Made by a program: the position numbers and the translations under genes. This document shows, piece by piece, positions 44,211 to 55,285 of a DNA stretch of 64,000 nt (positions within the stretch are counted from its first letter, which is position 1; every line of letters begins with the position of its first letter). The notes beneath the pieces are model-generated. The model had not been told where the DNA came from, ran no database searches, and saw only the letters and a program-made list of their open reading frames with translations. The stretch covers positions 29,336,791 to 29,400,790 of the forward strand of contig CM055272.1 of assembly GCA_029237695.1 (NCBI GenBank). Reading direction: 5' to 3'. This DNA comes from Conchocele bisecta. Lineage: Eukaryota; Mollusca; Bivalvia; Lucinida; Thyasiridae.

Positions 44211-44339
44211 CTAAAACTCTGGCATGTAGTACAAGTTCTCTGTATTTGCTGGGGTCACTTTCACCTTTGATTGTTATCCGTTCCTGTAGTAGTTTCTCAC
44301 GATGAGCAAAGAATTCAAGGTCAAGGTTGTGACCTTCAC
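44211..44339 (-). CDS. C20orf27-like protein, middle exon
   Basis: 129 bases: acceptor TACTTGCAG at 44340, then EGHNLDLEFFAHREKLLQER, ITIKGESDPSKYRELVLHAR and VL plus one base, and donor TTTTAG|GTAGGT at 44210. It corresponds to the vertebrate segment EGYSVKCEYSAHKEGVLKEE and the following VVVQARVM. Phase 1 on both sides, so flanking exons join in frame. On the upstream side (higher coordinates) a 194-bp palindromic MITE ends only 34 bases from the exon. Confidence 0.9.
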
Positions 44340-44373
44340 CTGCAAGTACAGCACTCCAGATATACAGTATTGT

Positions 44374-44567
44374 CAGAGCTCCAGTTAAGGTGCGTAATTT
44401 GACCAACTTGGGTGTGAAATTTTTGTTATTTCTTCATCAAAAAATGGCAAGTTGGGAGTCCTTTAGAATCGTCTCATTGAGACGATTCTAAAGCACTCCC
44501 AACTTGCCATTTTTGATGGAGAAATAAGAAATTTACTTCCAAATTACGCACCTTAACTGGAGCTCTG
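44374..44567. mobile_element. Palindromic MITE beside a C20orf27 splice acceptor
   Basis: Ends CAGAGCTCCAGTTAAGGTGC are inverted over more than 25 bp. ATTGT at 44369-44373 and 44568-44572 is a 5-bp target duplication. The inside is a long palindrome (about 44435-44525) with CTTTAGAATCGTCTC at its tip. It leaves about 30 bases between its end and the acceptor AG at 44340-44341. Confidence 0.85.
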
Positions 44568-44894
44568 ATTGTGCCTATGTCGTGGATCCAAATGAACAAT
44601 TTCAGGGTTTGGGCCCCCTGTCCATTATAAGTGAATGGGAAATTCATTAAAATTTTCGCTCGTCGTTACTTGGACAGTGATGGCAAAAATTAGAAATTTA
44701 CATTAGAAAACTCTCTACTTGTCTGCATGCATTCCCACTCGTCAGGACGAGCGGACGAGTGGAATTTTCATGCCCTGATTGGTATACTTATGTGTGAAAA
44801 TGTGCCACGGGCTCGCACTAGGATATATGTGACCAACGACAATGGATTGTGGACCAGTGTACAAGATGGTCATGATATACATCAGTGAGGGCTC

Positions 44895-45030
44895 TAGATA
44901 TTGTACGCACTTATTTTAGCTGAATACGCATTGATTATCTATTGTGGGAGTACAAAATACTCACAGCAATGTGAAAATATACATTAATTTGCAAATTGAG
45001 TAGTGGAAATACTGTATAAACTAGATTGGT
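44895..45030. repeat. Fragment of the CAGAGCTCCAGA MITE
   Basis: GTACGCACTTATTTTAGCTG, GCATTGATTATC and GGGAGTACAAAATACTCACA match 42545-42660. Ends are missing. Confidence 0.6.
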
Positions 45031-45089
45031 CAGTAAGCGAGGCTTACGGAATACCGTGGGCCCAGGTACCCCTAAAATATGTAAAAATT

Positions 45090-45485
45090 CCCAAGTGTGT
45101 GGGCTTGTGACCTTGACTCTGGGATTAGCGCGAGCGGCATGAACGTGAATTTGTCACAGGGTGGTAGAGGTCCATTGGAGCAATGAGTGTGTGAAATGTG
45201 AAGCAGATCCGAGCAAGGAAACAGAAATTACAAGCCATTTACCCGAGCGTCAAGGTTTTGAATGCACCAAGTCTGTGACCTTGACCCCGGGCTTAGCGGG
45301 GGTGGGACGAATGTGGATTTGTCACAGGGTGGCAGAGGACCATTGGAGCAATGCGTGTGTGAAATGTGAAGCAGATCCGAGCAAGGAAACAGAAATTATA
45401 AGCCATTTACCCCAGCGTTAAGGTTTCGAACGGCACCAAAAAATCTGTGACCTAGCTTGACCCTGGGCTTAGCGGGGGCCGGACG
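45090..45485. repeat. Pearl-type modules, reverse orientation
   Basis: Two and a half units of about 160 bp with TGACCTTGACTCTGGGATTA, GGTCCATTGGAGCAATGAGT and ACAGAAATTACAAGCCATTT, the complement of the 21640-23585 type. The ORF is a repeat translation. Confidence 0.8.
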
Positions 45486-45494
45486 AATGTGGAT

Positions 45495-45745
45495 TACATT
45501 TTACAAAAGAGGGGGGCGTTTATTAGCCAGTAAAAAAAAAAATAAAAAAAAAAAATTACCAAGGACCGCCAATTTCAAACACAAATAAGGATTTAAGGAT
45601 TATTTGTGTTTGAAATTGGCGGTCATTGGTAAAAAATATTTATTTATTTTTTTTTTTTTTTTTTTTTTTTTTATTTGGGTGGGGGGGTGGGGGGGGGGGG
45701 GGGGGCGTTTATTAGGAGGGGGGGCGTTAATTCGAGGTTATATGG
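45495..45745. mobile_element. Foldback with GGGGGGCGTTTATTAG motifs
   Basis: GGGGGGCGTTTATTAG occurs at 45510 and again at about 45703 and 45718. Inside, GACCGCCAATTTCAAACACA (45565) pairs with TGTGTTTGAAATTGGCGGTC (45605). A long T run and a G run (45675-45705) follow. Confidence 0.65.
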
Positions 45746-45749
45746 TATG

Positions 45750-46745
45750 TATGTGACGTTGACCTCGAGATCAGCGGGGTATTTGTCACAGCATATGAAA
45801 TATTAAGAATTTTCAATGAAAGAAATAGAAGTTATAACATATTTCTCTGATGTTAAGTTTTGTAAAGAGACTAAGTATTTGACCTTGATCTTGGTATCAG
45901 CGGGGGTTGGATGGTCGTGGATTTGGCACAGCATGGTAGTAGAGCCTTACAGGAATGCATGTGTGAAATATTAGAATTTTAGATGAAGGAAATAGAAAGT
46001 TAGAAAACAATATTTCTCTGATGTTAAGTTTTGTAAAGAGACTAAGTATTTGACCTGATCTTGGTATCAGTCGGGGGTTGGATGGTCGTGGATTTGGCAC
46101 AGCATGGTAGTAGAGCCTTACAGGAATGCATGTGTGAAATATTAAGAATTTTAGATGAAGGAAATAGAAGTTAGAACAATATTTCTCTGATGTTAAGTTT
46201 TGTAAAGAGACTAAGTATTTGACCTTGATCTTGGTATCAGCGGGGGTTGGATGGTCGTGGATTTGGCACAGCATGGTAGTAGAGCCTTACAGGAATGCAT
46301 GTGTGAAATATTAAACATTTTAGAGAAGGAAATAGAAGTTATAACAATATTTCTCTGATTAAGTTTGTAAAGAGACTAAGTATTTGACCTTGACCTTGGG
46401 ATCTGCGGGGGTTGGACGGTCGTGGATTTGGCACAGCATGGTAGTAGAGCCTTACAGGAATGCATGTGTGAAATATTAAGCATTTTAGATGAAGGAAATA
46501 GAAGTTATAACAATATTTCTCTGATGTTAAGTTTACGGACTAAGTATTTGACCTTGACCTTGGGATCTGCGGGGGTTGGATGATCGTGGATTTGGCACAG
46601 CATGGTAGTAGAGCCTTATAGGAATGCATGTGTGAAATATCAAGCATTTTAGATGAAGGAAATAGAAGTTATAACAATATTTCTCTGATGTCAAGTTTAC
46701 GGACGCACGGACACACGGACGGACGGACGGACGGACGGACGAACT
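45750..46745. repeat. Tandem array of about 175-bp units closing in (ACGG)n
   Basis: About six units contain TTGACCTTGATCTTGGTATC, GGTCGTGGATTTGGCACAGC, GAGCCTTACAGGAATGCATG and ATATTTCTCTGATGTTAAGT. The array ends in GGACGGACGGACGGACGGAC (46713-46740). Unit plus ACGG microsatellite is the pearl layout. The minus-strand ORF is a repeat translation. Confidence 0.88.
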
Positions 46746-46985
46746 TACATTTCGGACCTTAGGGGGTACTTGCTATACAAAAGATCAAAGGAAATACCCC
46801 GTAAGACACAATAGGCTTACGGGGTACGGATTAAGTTCCATTGTGTTCTAACCCTAACCCATTGTCTTAGACCACGCCCCCTACCCCATAAGTACCCTAA
46901 TGTGTGCCCGGACAGACGGACGGACGGACAACCTGACTCCAGTATACCCCCCCACAACTCATTGCGGGGGGTATAATAAGTGAAT
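46746..46985. repeat. Pearl-type termini with a second (ACGG)n
   Basis: Contains GGACAGACGGACGGACGGAC (46910-46929) and a closing hairpin ATACCCCCCCACAACTCATTG / CGGGGGGTATAAT. The palindromic GGTACTTGCTAT / ATAGG region before it suggests two element ends placed back to back. Confidence 0.6.
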
Positions 46986-47438
46986 AAATAATAATACACT
47001 CAAATTTGTTGTGATCATTTGGCTGTGATAATGTAATAAATTCAGTATAATAAGTCTGCATACTTTTAATCATTAAATATATGCAGTCTTTAGTTCTACA
47101 TGAAATAATGCATTTCGGGACAAATAAATGATTACTCCCTCAATGTATACTTAGCTAGATAAGTAATAATTAGTATGCTTAGTAATTGTGGTGAAATCAG
47201 CTACAGGTCACTTGGCCCAAGTGTGAATCCCACTTAAGATATGAATCTGTAAGAATTGATTTTATCACCTCACAGCCCGAACTAAAGTGACTAAATGACA
47301 AATAGTGTAGGCCCTCATTAGACTGTGTGGATGCACATGTTACATTGTTGCTCTGGAGCTACATGTACGCTAGTGACAAGCTTATGGTCCATTTCGCACA
47401 ATATTTATTTCATGGCAGGATATGATTAAATTTCCTAC
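46986..47438. other. C20orf27 intron sequence
   Basis: No exon seen. AT-rich, with a short stretch (47100-47210) related to 35690-35930. Confidence 0.5.
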
Positions 47439-47687
47439 CATCTTCAGTTGGTGAATATGTGGTCAATCTGGTATGAAGGTTTTGTAGAGGGTCAAAGGTC
47501 AAATCTTCCCCAAGGTCGTCCTTGATTGTAAAGGCCACTTCGTAATGTCTGTTGATTTGTAAGAAGCCCAAATGGACATCTATCCTGTTACTATTATACT
47601 TCAGCGTGATTTCCGAGTCGTGTGCTTTCACTTGCACTGCCTCAAAGTGCACACGGGCCTCACTACCACTGTCCTTCGCTTCCGACT
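47439..47687 (-). CDS. C20orf27-like protein, first visible coding exon
   Basis: Acceptor ATATATTTCAG at 47688, then 249 bases encoding two split codons and 82 whole ones, ending in TTYSPTED and donor G|GTAGGA at 47438. The reading ARVHFEAVQVKAHDSEITLK and GFLQINRHYEVAFTI align with the vertebrate HVHFDEKLHDSVV and GFLKILHRYEITFT segments. Phase 1 at both sides. About 20-30 N-terminal residues must be in one or more upstream exons (higher coordinates) that were not found. Together the three exons give about 160 residues against 174 in human. Confidence 0.9.
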
Positions 47688-47724
47688 CTGAAATATATAG
47701 AAATAGAGAATGCCAGGATAGTGT

Positions 47725-48660
47725 ATTTTTATGCCCCCTCCACCGCTCGGGTAAATGTCTTATAATTTCTGATTCCTTGCACGGATCTGCTTGGTATTTC
47801 ACACACGCATTCCTCTAATGGTCCTCTACCACCCTGTGACAAATCCATGATCATCCCGCCCCCGCTAAACCCAGGGTCAAGGTCACATACTTGGTGCATT
47901 CAAAACCTTAACGCTCGGGTAAATGTCTTATAATTCCTTGGATGGATCTGCTTGACAATTCACACACGCATTGCTCTAATGGTCCTGTGACAAATCCACG
48001 ATCGTGCCGTCCCCGTTAAGCCCAGAGTCAAGGTCACATACTTGGTGTGTTCGAGGTATGTGTTTTATAATGTCAGTTTACTTGTACGGATTTGCTTGAT
48101 ATTTCACACACCCATTGCTCTGATGGACTACTTTCATGCTGTGACAAATCCACGCTTCTCTGGCCCTCTGTGTTTTCAAATTTACCTTGTTTTCTTTGGC
48201 TGCCAGTGGGGCATGTGGGTGTGTCACCTTGACCTAGGGCTTAGCTTTGTAACAGGGCGGTAGAGGACCATTAGAGCAATGGGTGTGTGAGATATCAAGC
48301 AGATCCGTGAAAGGAAACAGAAATTATAAAACATTTACCTGAGTGTTAAGGTTTTGAACGCACCAAGTATGTGACCTTGACCCTGTGCTTAGCGGGGGTG
48401 GGACGATCATAGATTTGTCACAGGGTGGTAGAGGACAATTCAATCAATATGTGTGTGAATATCAAACAGATGAGTGCAAGGAAACAGAAATTATAAGACA
48501 TTTACCCGAGCGGTAAGGCTTCAAACGCACTAAGTATGTGACCTTGACCCTGGGCTTAGTGGGGGCGGGCCATTACAGCAATTTGTGCGTGAAATATCAA
48601 GCAGATCTGTGTAAGGAAACAAAAATTATAAAAAAATGTGACCTTGGGCAATCGGACGTG
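47725..48660. repeat. Pearl-type array, both orientations
   Basis: Left part carries TCACACACGCATTCCTCTAA and GGTCCTCTACCACCCTGTGA. Right part (from 48240) carries the reverse sense, GGTAGAGGACCATTAGAGCA and TATGTGACCTTGACCCTGTG. The switch occurs around the CTTTGGCTGCCAG block at 48195, so this is a head-to-head arrangement. Confidence 0.8.
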
Positions 48661-48764
48661 TGTCGTATGTAAAACAAAGCAGCACAATCAAATATTATCA
48701 GAGGGATAACGAGGGTTGTCGATGTACACTTAGCTTGACAAAGAAGGTGGCTGCGGCCTGCATA

Positions 48765-49990
48765 AAAACCTTAACCAAGGTTGACTAAAAACCTTAACCA
48801 AGGGAAATTAAGTAAGTAATTCAAGGTTAAATGTAGGTCAAGGTCAAATATAGGTCGGGGATTATTGATGTACATCACTAGGAGATGAAGTTGTCCAAGT
48901 ATGGTTGATGTAGGCCCAGGAGTATTCCATATACAAGCTTGACTATAAACATTAACCAAGTAATTCAAGGTTAAATGTAGGTGAAGGTAAAATAAAGGTC
49001 AGGGGTTATTGATGTACATCCCTATCAGAAAAAGCTATCCAAGTATGGCGTCTGGATGCACAATAGTATTCCATGTACAAGCTTGATTAAAAACCTTAAC
49101 AAAGGTTGACTAAAAACCTTAACCAAGAGGAATTAAGTAAGTAATTCAAGAGGAAATGTAGGTGAAGGTCAAATATAGGTCAGGGGTTATTGATGCACAT
49201 CACTAGGAGATGAAGTTGTCCAAGTATGGTGGGTGTAGGGCCAGTAGTAATCCATATACAAGCTTGACTAAAAACCATAACCAAGGGGAAATTAAGTAAG
49301 TAATTGAAGAGGAAATGTAGGTCAAGGTCAAATATAGATCAGGGGTTATTGATGTACATCCCTATGAGAAAAGGTTGTCCAAGTATGGTGTCTGTATGCA
49401 CAATAGTATTCCATGTACCAGCTTGACTAAAAACCGTACCCAAGCTTGACTAAAAACGTTAACCAAGGGGAATTAAGTAAGTAATTCAAGAGGAAATGTA
49501 GGTGAAGGTCAAATATAGATCAGGGGTTATTGATGTACATCACTAGGAGATGAAGTTGTCCAAGTATGGTGGGTGTAGGGCCAGTAGTATTCCATATACA
49601 AGCTTGACTAAAAACCTTAACCAAGGGGAATTAAGTAAGTAATTCAAGAGGAAATGTAGGTCAAGGTCAAATATAGATCAGGGGTTATTGATGTACATCC
49701 CTATGAGAAAAGGTTGTCCAAGTATGGTGTATATATGCACAATAGTGTTCCATGTACAAGCTTGACTAAAAACCTTAACCAAGGTTGACTAAAAACCTTA
49801 ACCAAGGGGAATTAAGTAAGTAATTCAAGAGGAAATGTAGGTGAAGGTCAAATATAGATCAGGGGTTATTGATGTGCATCACTAGGAGATGAAGTTGTCC
49901 AAGTATGGTGGGTGTAGGGCCAGTAGTATTGCATATACAAGGTTGACTAAAAACCTTAACCAAGGCGTGACGCCGACGCCGATGCCGGGG
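48765..49990. repeat. Tandem array of about 165-bp units (copy B), strict dimer alternation
   Basis: Seven units alternate between type 1 (CACTAGGAGATGAAG, at about 48876, 49200, 49540 and 49880) and type 2 (CCTATGAGAAAAGG or variant, at about 49020, 49360 and 49700), a higher-order repeat of about 330 bp. Ends in CGTGACGCCGACGCCGATGC as in copy A. Confidence 0.85.
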
Positions 49991-50414
49991 TGACAACATA
50001 AGCTGTACTTATTCTTCGAATAGTCGAGCTAAAAACTGTATTTTTAACTTTGATGGACATCATTTTCCTGGTTAACATAGCACTATGGCTTTACTACCGA
50101 TACCATAGGAAAGTAAATAATAAATTATAAAAGTCAGATAATGAAAAATAGAAGTTAAACATGATGTAGATACATGGCATGTTAAGTCTATTTCCTGCCA
50201 TTCTGGTACGAAAGTGAACATGTACGAAACGCCTGTCATTTAATCGTACGAATACAGGGTTCGGCATGAGAAATAATAGGGTAGTAGCAAAATATATGTT
50301 ATCTAAAATGTACCTTCCGGTATCTGCTGCATTTCCTGATTAAAAGTGTTATGCCATTAGTCTGATTATAATTTCTTTTAGAGTTTGAGGGTTTTGTTTG
50401 CAAAGATAATGTTT

Positions 50415-50687
50415 GTTGTTGTTGTGTGTTGTTTGTATTTCGTTGACAATCAGCCGCTGACTTTTCGGCTTACTGAAGTTTCATGCTCACTAAAAACGAC
50501 ACAAAGCACCACGAAGCGCCAGGAGGCGACAAGAACATTATATTATATATTTAATAACAAATATTACAATAATAATGATAATAATAATAATTGCCATTTA
50601 AATGTTTTAGTAGATAGAAAAAATGTTAGTAACTTGATCAATGCATGTATATTACTGAGAACAAAGCGCCACAAAGTTCCTCGTTAA
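50415..50687 (+). CDS. Doubtful small ORF, copy B of 2334-2606
   Basis: Same ORF as in copy A with two or three substitutions and no frameshift. Hydrophobic N-terminus, low-complexity remainder, no recognised domain. Confidence 0.15.
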   Translation, partial: VVVVCCLYFVDNQPLTFRLTEVSCSLKTTQSTTKRQEATRTLYYIFNNKYYNNNDNNNNCHLNVLVDRKNVSNLINACILLRTKRHKVPR

Positions 50688-51236
50688 TTAGCGCTGAGAA
50701 AAAGCGTCAAGAAGTTTAATGTTCTATAGTATACAGAAAAAGCGTCACGAAGTTCGTAGTTACATGTATATATCAATAAGAAAAATGTTCAGGAAGTATA
50801 TCGCTATATCTATAGAAGAACGAGAAAAAGCGTCAGGAATGTTCATGCTATATATGTACACAAAAGAAGCGTCAGGAAGTGTAATATGCTACATGTACAC
50901 AGAAAAAGCGGCAGGAAGTGTCATATATGTTACATGTACACAGAAAAAGCGACATGAAATGTCATGCTACATGTACACAGATAAGGCGCCAGGAAGTGGC
51001 ATGCTACATGTACACAGAAAATGCGTCCATGCTACAGGTACACAGAAAAGGCGTCAGGAAGTGTATTGCTACATGTACACAGAACAAGCGTCAGGAAGTT
51101 TCATACTAACTATGTACAGAAAAAACTTTCATGCTATATGTATACAGAAAAAAGAGTCGGGATGTTTATCGCTCCATGTACACAGAAAAAGCGTCAGGAA
51201 GTGTCATGCTACATGTACACAGAAAAAGAGTGTGCA
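50656..51236 (+). repeat. 37-bp minisatellite, copy B
   Basis: Same array as 2575-3155 with scattered substitutions and a one-base deletion near 51125 that reshuffles the spurious reading frames. Confidence 0.9.
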
Positions 51237-51948
51237 CCCCCCTAAATTCGCCGAGGTCCTCTATTTTTCAAACAATAATCTCAACAGATGTTGAAATGCA
51301 TTAATATACAGGTAATTTGCATGAAAATGTCACAATTTACCACCGTTGAAATCCGAATTTAAATGACTTAAAATGCAGGAGAGTGCCTTTCAGGCCATCT
51401 AGGTTTAAACAATTTCAGGAACCCGGACCCCTCTAACGTACTCGCTCCACTATGTGGGGCTCGCCCCTGACACACCCCCACCCCAATAGAAAATCCTGCG
51501 TACGGGCCTGCAAAATGAGTATAACTGTCCGAAATGACAATAGTGCTCAATTACCACAAAGATCGATCAGGAAAATAATGACCTCACTGTCCTTTAGAGG
51601 CATGATGTCTATGTAAGCGGGAGGTTTTTACGGCGCTCCGCTAATCATGTTCTATTCCGCCCCAGTGGATTGTTGCGTTCACTGGTCGTTCAAGGTGGCA
51701 CCATTGCTGTATCTGTATATTTTGTTCATTTTGGCTTAATGTTATATTTTATATATGTTTACACTATATATATTTCAAGTACTTTTGTTTTTGGGACCGC
51801 ACACCGCTGGTCGTGGAATGCGTGTTGGTGTCGCGTTGAAGTCTCATCGATCACTACGGTGCGCTTGTCATGTGTTTGACCAAATCGCGGACGATTTGAC
51901 TCGCGGACGATTTGGTAAACGGACGATTTGACCTGATACCGCCGCGAG

Positions 51949-52904
51949 GGTAACTGGACCTAACGGACCCTAGACATAACGGACCCGGACATAACGGACC
52001 CGATTTCGGATGAAACGGACCCGATTTCTGGACATAACGGACTCGATTGATGGACATAACGGACCCCGTGTGGACATAACGGACCCCGTATAAAACCTAT
52101 CAGAAATGCTATTTTTTTCACTTTTTTTGTAATAAACTTTTAAGAAATTATTATTTTAATGTTATTTTATGTTTTAAACTCTCTAAATTTTGCGGAAAAA
52201 AGTTGTTGTTGGCAAAATTTCCGGGGGGCAATTGTGGAATTCGCACATCTCAATGGCTTCCGGGCTAATTAATCCCCTCCGGATATGGCCGGATATTGCC
52301 AGTGGACTAAACTGTGTTTGACACGTTCCAATCTGCAATATTCGGTTTAATCACGTTACTTATAGAAGACAATTTAACTTTCAAAAATGAATAACATTTT
52401 AGAAGTATTTTAATAAATTTACTTTACTTCAATTTGTATAGAAACAGTAATAAAATACGATTTAAAGTTTAGTAAGAAAAATGCACAAACGCTAAAATAA
52501 AATGAAAAGTTTGTAGTGCATTAGAATTTACTCACAAAAGCCTAAAACCATAAAATCGCTAGTTGGGAGAGTGCTTTAGAACTAAATAATTTCCTTGAAT
52601 GACAAGTTGGGTGTTCTTATATTATTATTAAATTATAAAACATAATTTTTTCCCGATTTGTATTTTATTTCCCAATTAACATTCCCAACTTTCATTTTCC
52701 ATTAGACCAATCAATCAATATATAACAAAAATATATTAAAATAGTATTTCTTATAGCATTTCTGATAGGTTTTTATACGGGGTCCGTTATGTCCACACGG
52801 GGGTCCGTTATGTCCAGGAATCGGGTCCGTTATGTCCAGAAATCGGGTCCGTTTCGTCCGAAATCGGGTCCGTTATGTCCAGGGTCCGTTATGTCCATAA
52901 TTCC
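51949..52904. mobile_element. Arrayed-end element with 8-bp duplication (copy B)
   Basis: Same insertion as 3803-4748, with GCCGCGAG at 51941-51948 and 52905-52912. Terminal arrays of TGGACATAACGGACCC are slightly better preserved here. Both copies have it, so it predates their split. Confidence 0.8.
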
Positions 52905-52912
52905 GCCGCGAG

Positions 52913-53214
52913 CACCTGCAACCAGTTTCAACTAGTTCCGATACAAGAACTTCAATAATTGGCTAAAACATTTGAACGTTACATCAAATGAAAAAAACAG
53001 AGCAGTTCCGAAAATATAAGCCAATGAAAATGCTCGTTACATATTGTGTTTGTTGTGAAGATTTTCGACGTCACCAGGTCCATTAACAAGATTCCGAATT
53101 TGGTGAAAATTAATCGTTTAATATGTCAATTTGTACCTTTATTTGAACTTTTTGGCACAACAAATTATTTGGTGTGTTATTCGTGTATGCGTTAGAAGCG
53201 CTTAAACACATAGA
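52913..53214 (+). promoter_or_regulatory. Putative 5' flank and 5' UTR of OGA (copy B)
   Basis: About 300 bp between the arrayed-end element and OGA exon 1. TAA at 53203-53205 is in frame with the ATG. No TATA box identified. Confidence 0.4.
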
Positions 53215-53281
53215 ATGACGGGTTCCGAGGAGATACTCGACAATCGACCGAGAGGAAAATTTTTGTGTGGAGTCGTGGAAG
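53215..53281 (+). CDS. Protein O-GlcNAcase, exon 1 (copy B, in line with the other exons)
   Basis: ATG at 53215 is preceded by an in-frame TAA 12 bases upstream and has A at -3. Twenty-two codons end KFLCGVVE, with the first base of the next Gly codon before donor G|GTAAAA. In human OGA the matching residues lead into Gly67 of the GH84 active site, whose codon is split by this intron. The N-terminus is much shorter than the Ala/Gly-rich vertebrate one. The next exon is at 61067 after an intron of about 7.8 kb (including a gap). Confidence 0.9.
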
Positions 53282-53474
53282 GTAAAAGTATTCAAAATGG
53301 CCGACGTAGAAGTATAATTTTATGTTACATCATGCACGACTGAACAAATATCATTTTACGTTGTTTTCAATCACTGTCTGTACATACAGGAACATCCCAA
53401 ATTGACAAAGTGAGGTTGTCTGAAGGGACATACCAATTGGTGCCTCTTGGAATACATTATAGGGTGGGTAACCC

Positions 53475-54222
53475 TTCACCGGTGTATACCATTCATCGGT
53501 GCAATCCGAAATATCCGAATATAAGTCTCATGGTATTGTTTACATCCGGATTTGTCACGCGTATGTTTTTACACATGCATCTGCCTCTTGTCAAAGTTGA
53601 ATAATATACTAGAATCTACTAGAATGAGCTACTTACGAATAAATGATCATAATTATTATAATTTCTAACTTCATGAACCAGTTTCCTAGCCAGGTCATAA
53701 CATAGATCCAACAAGTCCCTTTGCATACTTTGAATTTTTATCATCAGCCAAGTTACACAAGAGTTACATCGCTTTTCCACGAATCAGAGGTCACGTTATT
53801 GCCAAATATGATAATTTTCCGGTGCACGCACCTGCAGTATCCTCTATAAATTTATCCATTAAGGTGACTTAGGTGTATTTTTAATTTTGTATACCATGTT
53901 CTAAAGGCTGTAAATCACCCCAGGATCTATATTAATGAACTAATTATGACATGTACTATTTGTCGGTAGTGTTTACTATCTTAATCAATTGTAGACATTG
54001 ATCAGCAGCAGAGAGGATTACAAATGTACATATATATACACATATAAATTTGCTAATGATACCGCCTTTTCTATTTTCAGTTACCACTCAATAATAACAG
54101 GAACCAATTACATTTATTATCATTTAAAACATAAAAAACAATGTTGAAACCATCATTTGTTCGTATTACAAAAGATAGAGTGAAAAATCTGCATGAAACC
54201 ACATCCAGCTCTGGAATCACCT
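53475..54222. other. OGA intron 1, sequence shared with copy A
   Basis: Continuous across the empty site of the 10661-13454 insertion (GGTAACCC at 53467-53474) and across the microhomology junction at 53449-53454. No exon seen. Confidence 0.55.
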
Positions 54223-55285
54223 TAAAGGCCCAACAATCGGTGCCCTGGTACCGAATTTAGTAGGAGGGGCCTATCCAATTACTGATAGCGTCCCCAGCCT
54301 GTCAGTTATACACTGGCTTTATAAATAGAATACATAAACAGCAGCACATGTTTGTCGTCTGCTCCCAATGTAGAACAGTGAGGGGGCTGCTGGATAGCCA
54401 GTGCAGGTGTTTCTGTACTGACCAGTATCTAGATATATGGTATGTAGGTTTGTTATCAAACCTGTGGTCCCATAAAACAAATGATCATACCGCTAGTGTA
54501 TATCAGTCCCTCTAATAGTATCTGTATGTTTTATTTGTGCAGGAAAATGATTGAGAATTTACTAAAAGTGTTAAAACTTATATAGTATTTTGCTGCTAAC
54601 TATTTCAAAGCAAAGAGTATTTTGATGCTATTATATAAATAATTAAAAATAGAAAGAAGTAAAATTGAATGAAACACCTTTCCATGTGTCACACAATAAC
54701 AAAATGGGGCTTATTGAGTGTTTGATCAGTTTAACTCACAATCAGATAGCACATGACTATAGCATGATGCAGTTTACATCATTAATTAGAGCCACCATGA
54801 ATGACCACCAAACTTAACAGTGTAGATCCTGATGAGACTGCGAGGATGCACCAGCTGATCTGGGGATATGCATGTCGTAACGTGTCCACGTGTCCGTTAC
54901 TTAGAGTGTGTCATGTACATAATTATAGTGAAACCTATATTGTACTTCTGGACCTAAACAAGGTTCCTATCTCCAATCTATTTTGTAAGTACATGTAGTA
55001 ACCAATATATAAGAATATGTGTTTGTAATAAGTCGGTATTTGATAAAAATGTGTAACTGTGTCATGTCATTCCACAGATAACCTCGTCCCAGTTAGTCTG
55101 CATTGCTGCATATAAAATATATGATGACAGCTTATTAGAGACCAGTGTTGAAATAGCCATACTGGTAGGTGTTAGGATACAGGAAATAAGTCTGCTAGCA
55201 AACTTGAATTCATGTAGTCCTGTAAATTCCAGATCAGACTGCACATACAAAATACATAACCCAAGTATATGCTGTTTATAATTAG

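Noticed and set aside
46817..46999. ORF with SGCPSVRLSGHT
   Set aside because: Translation of the (ACGG)n microsatellite.
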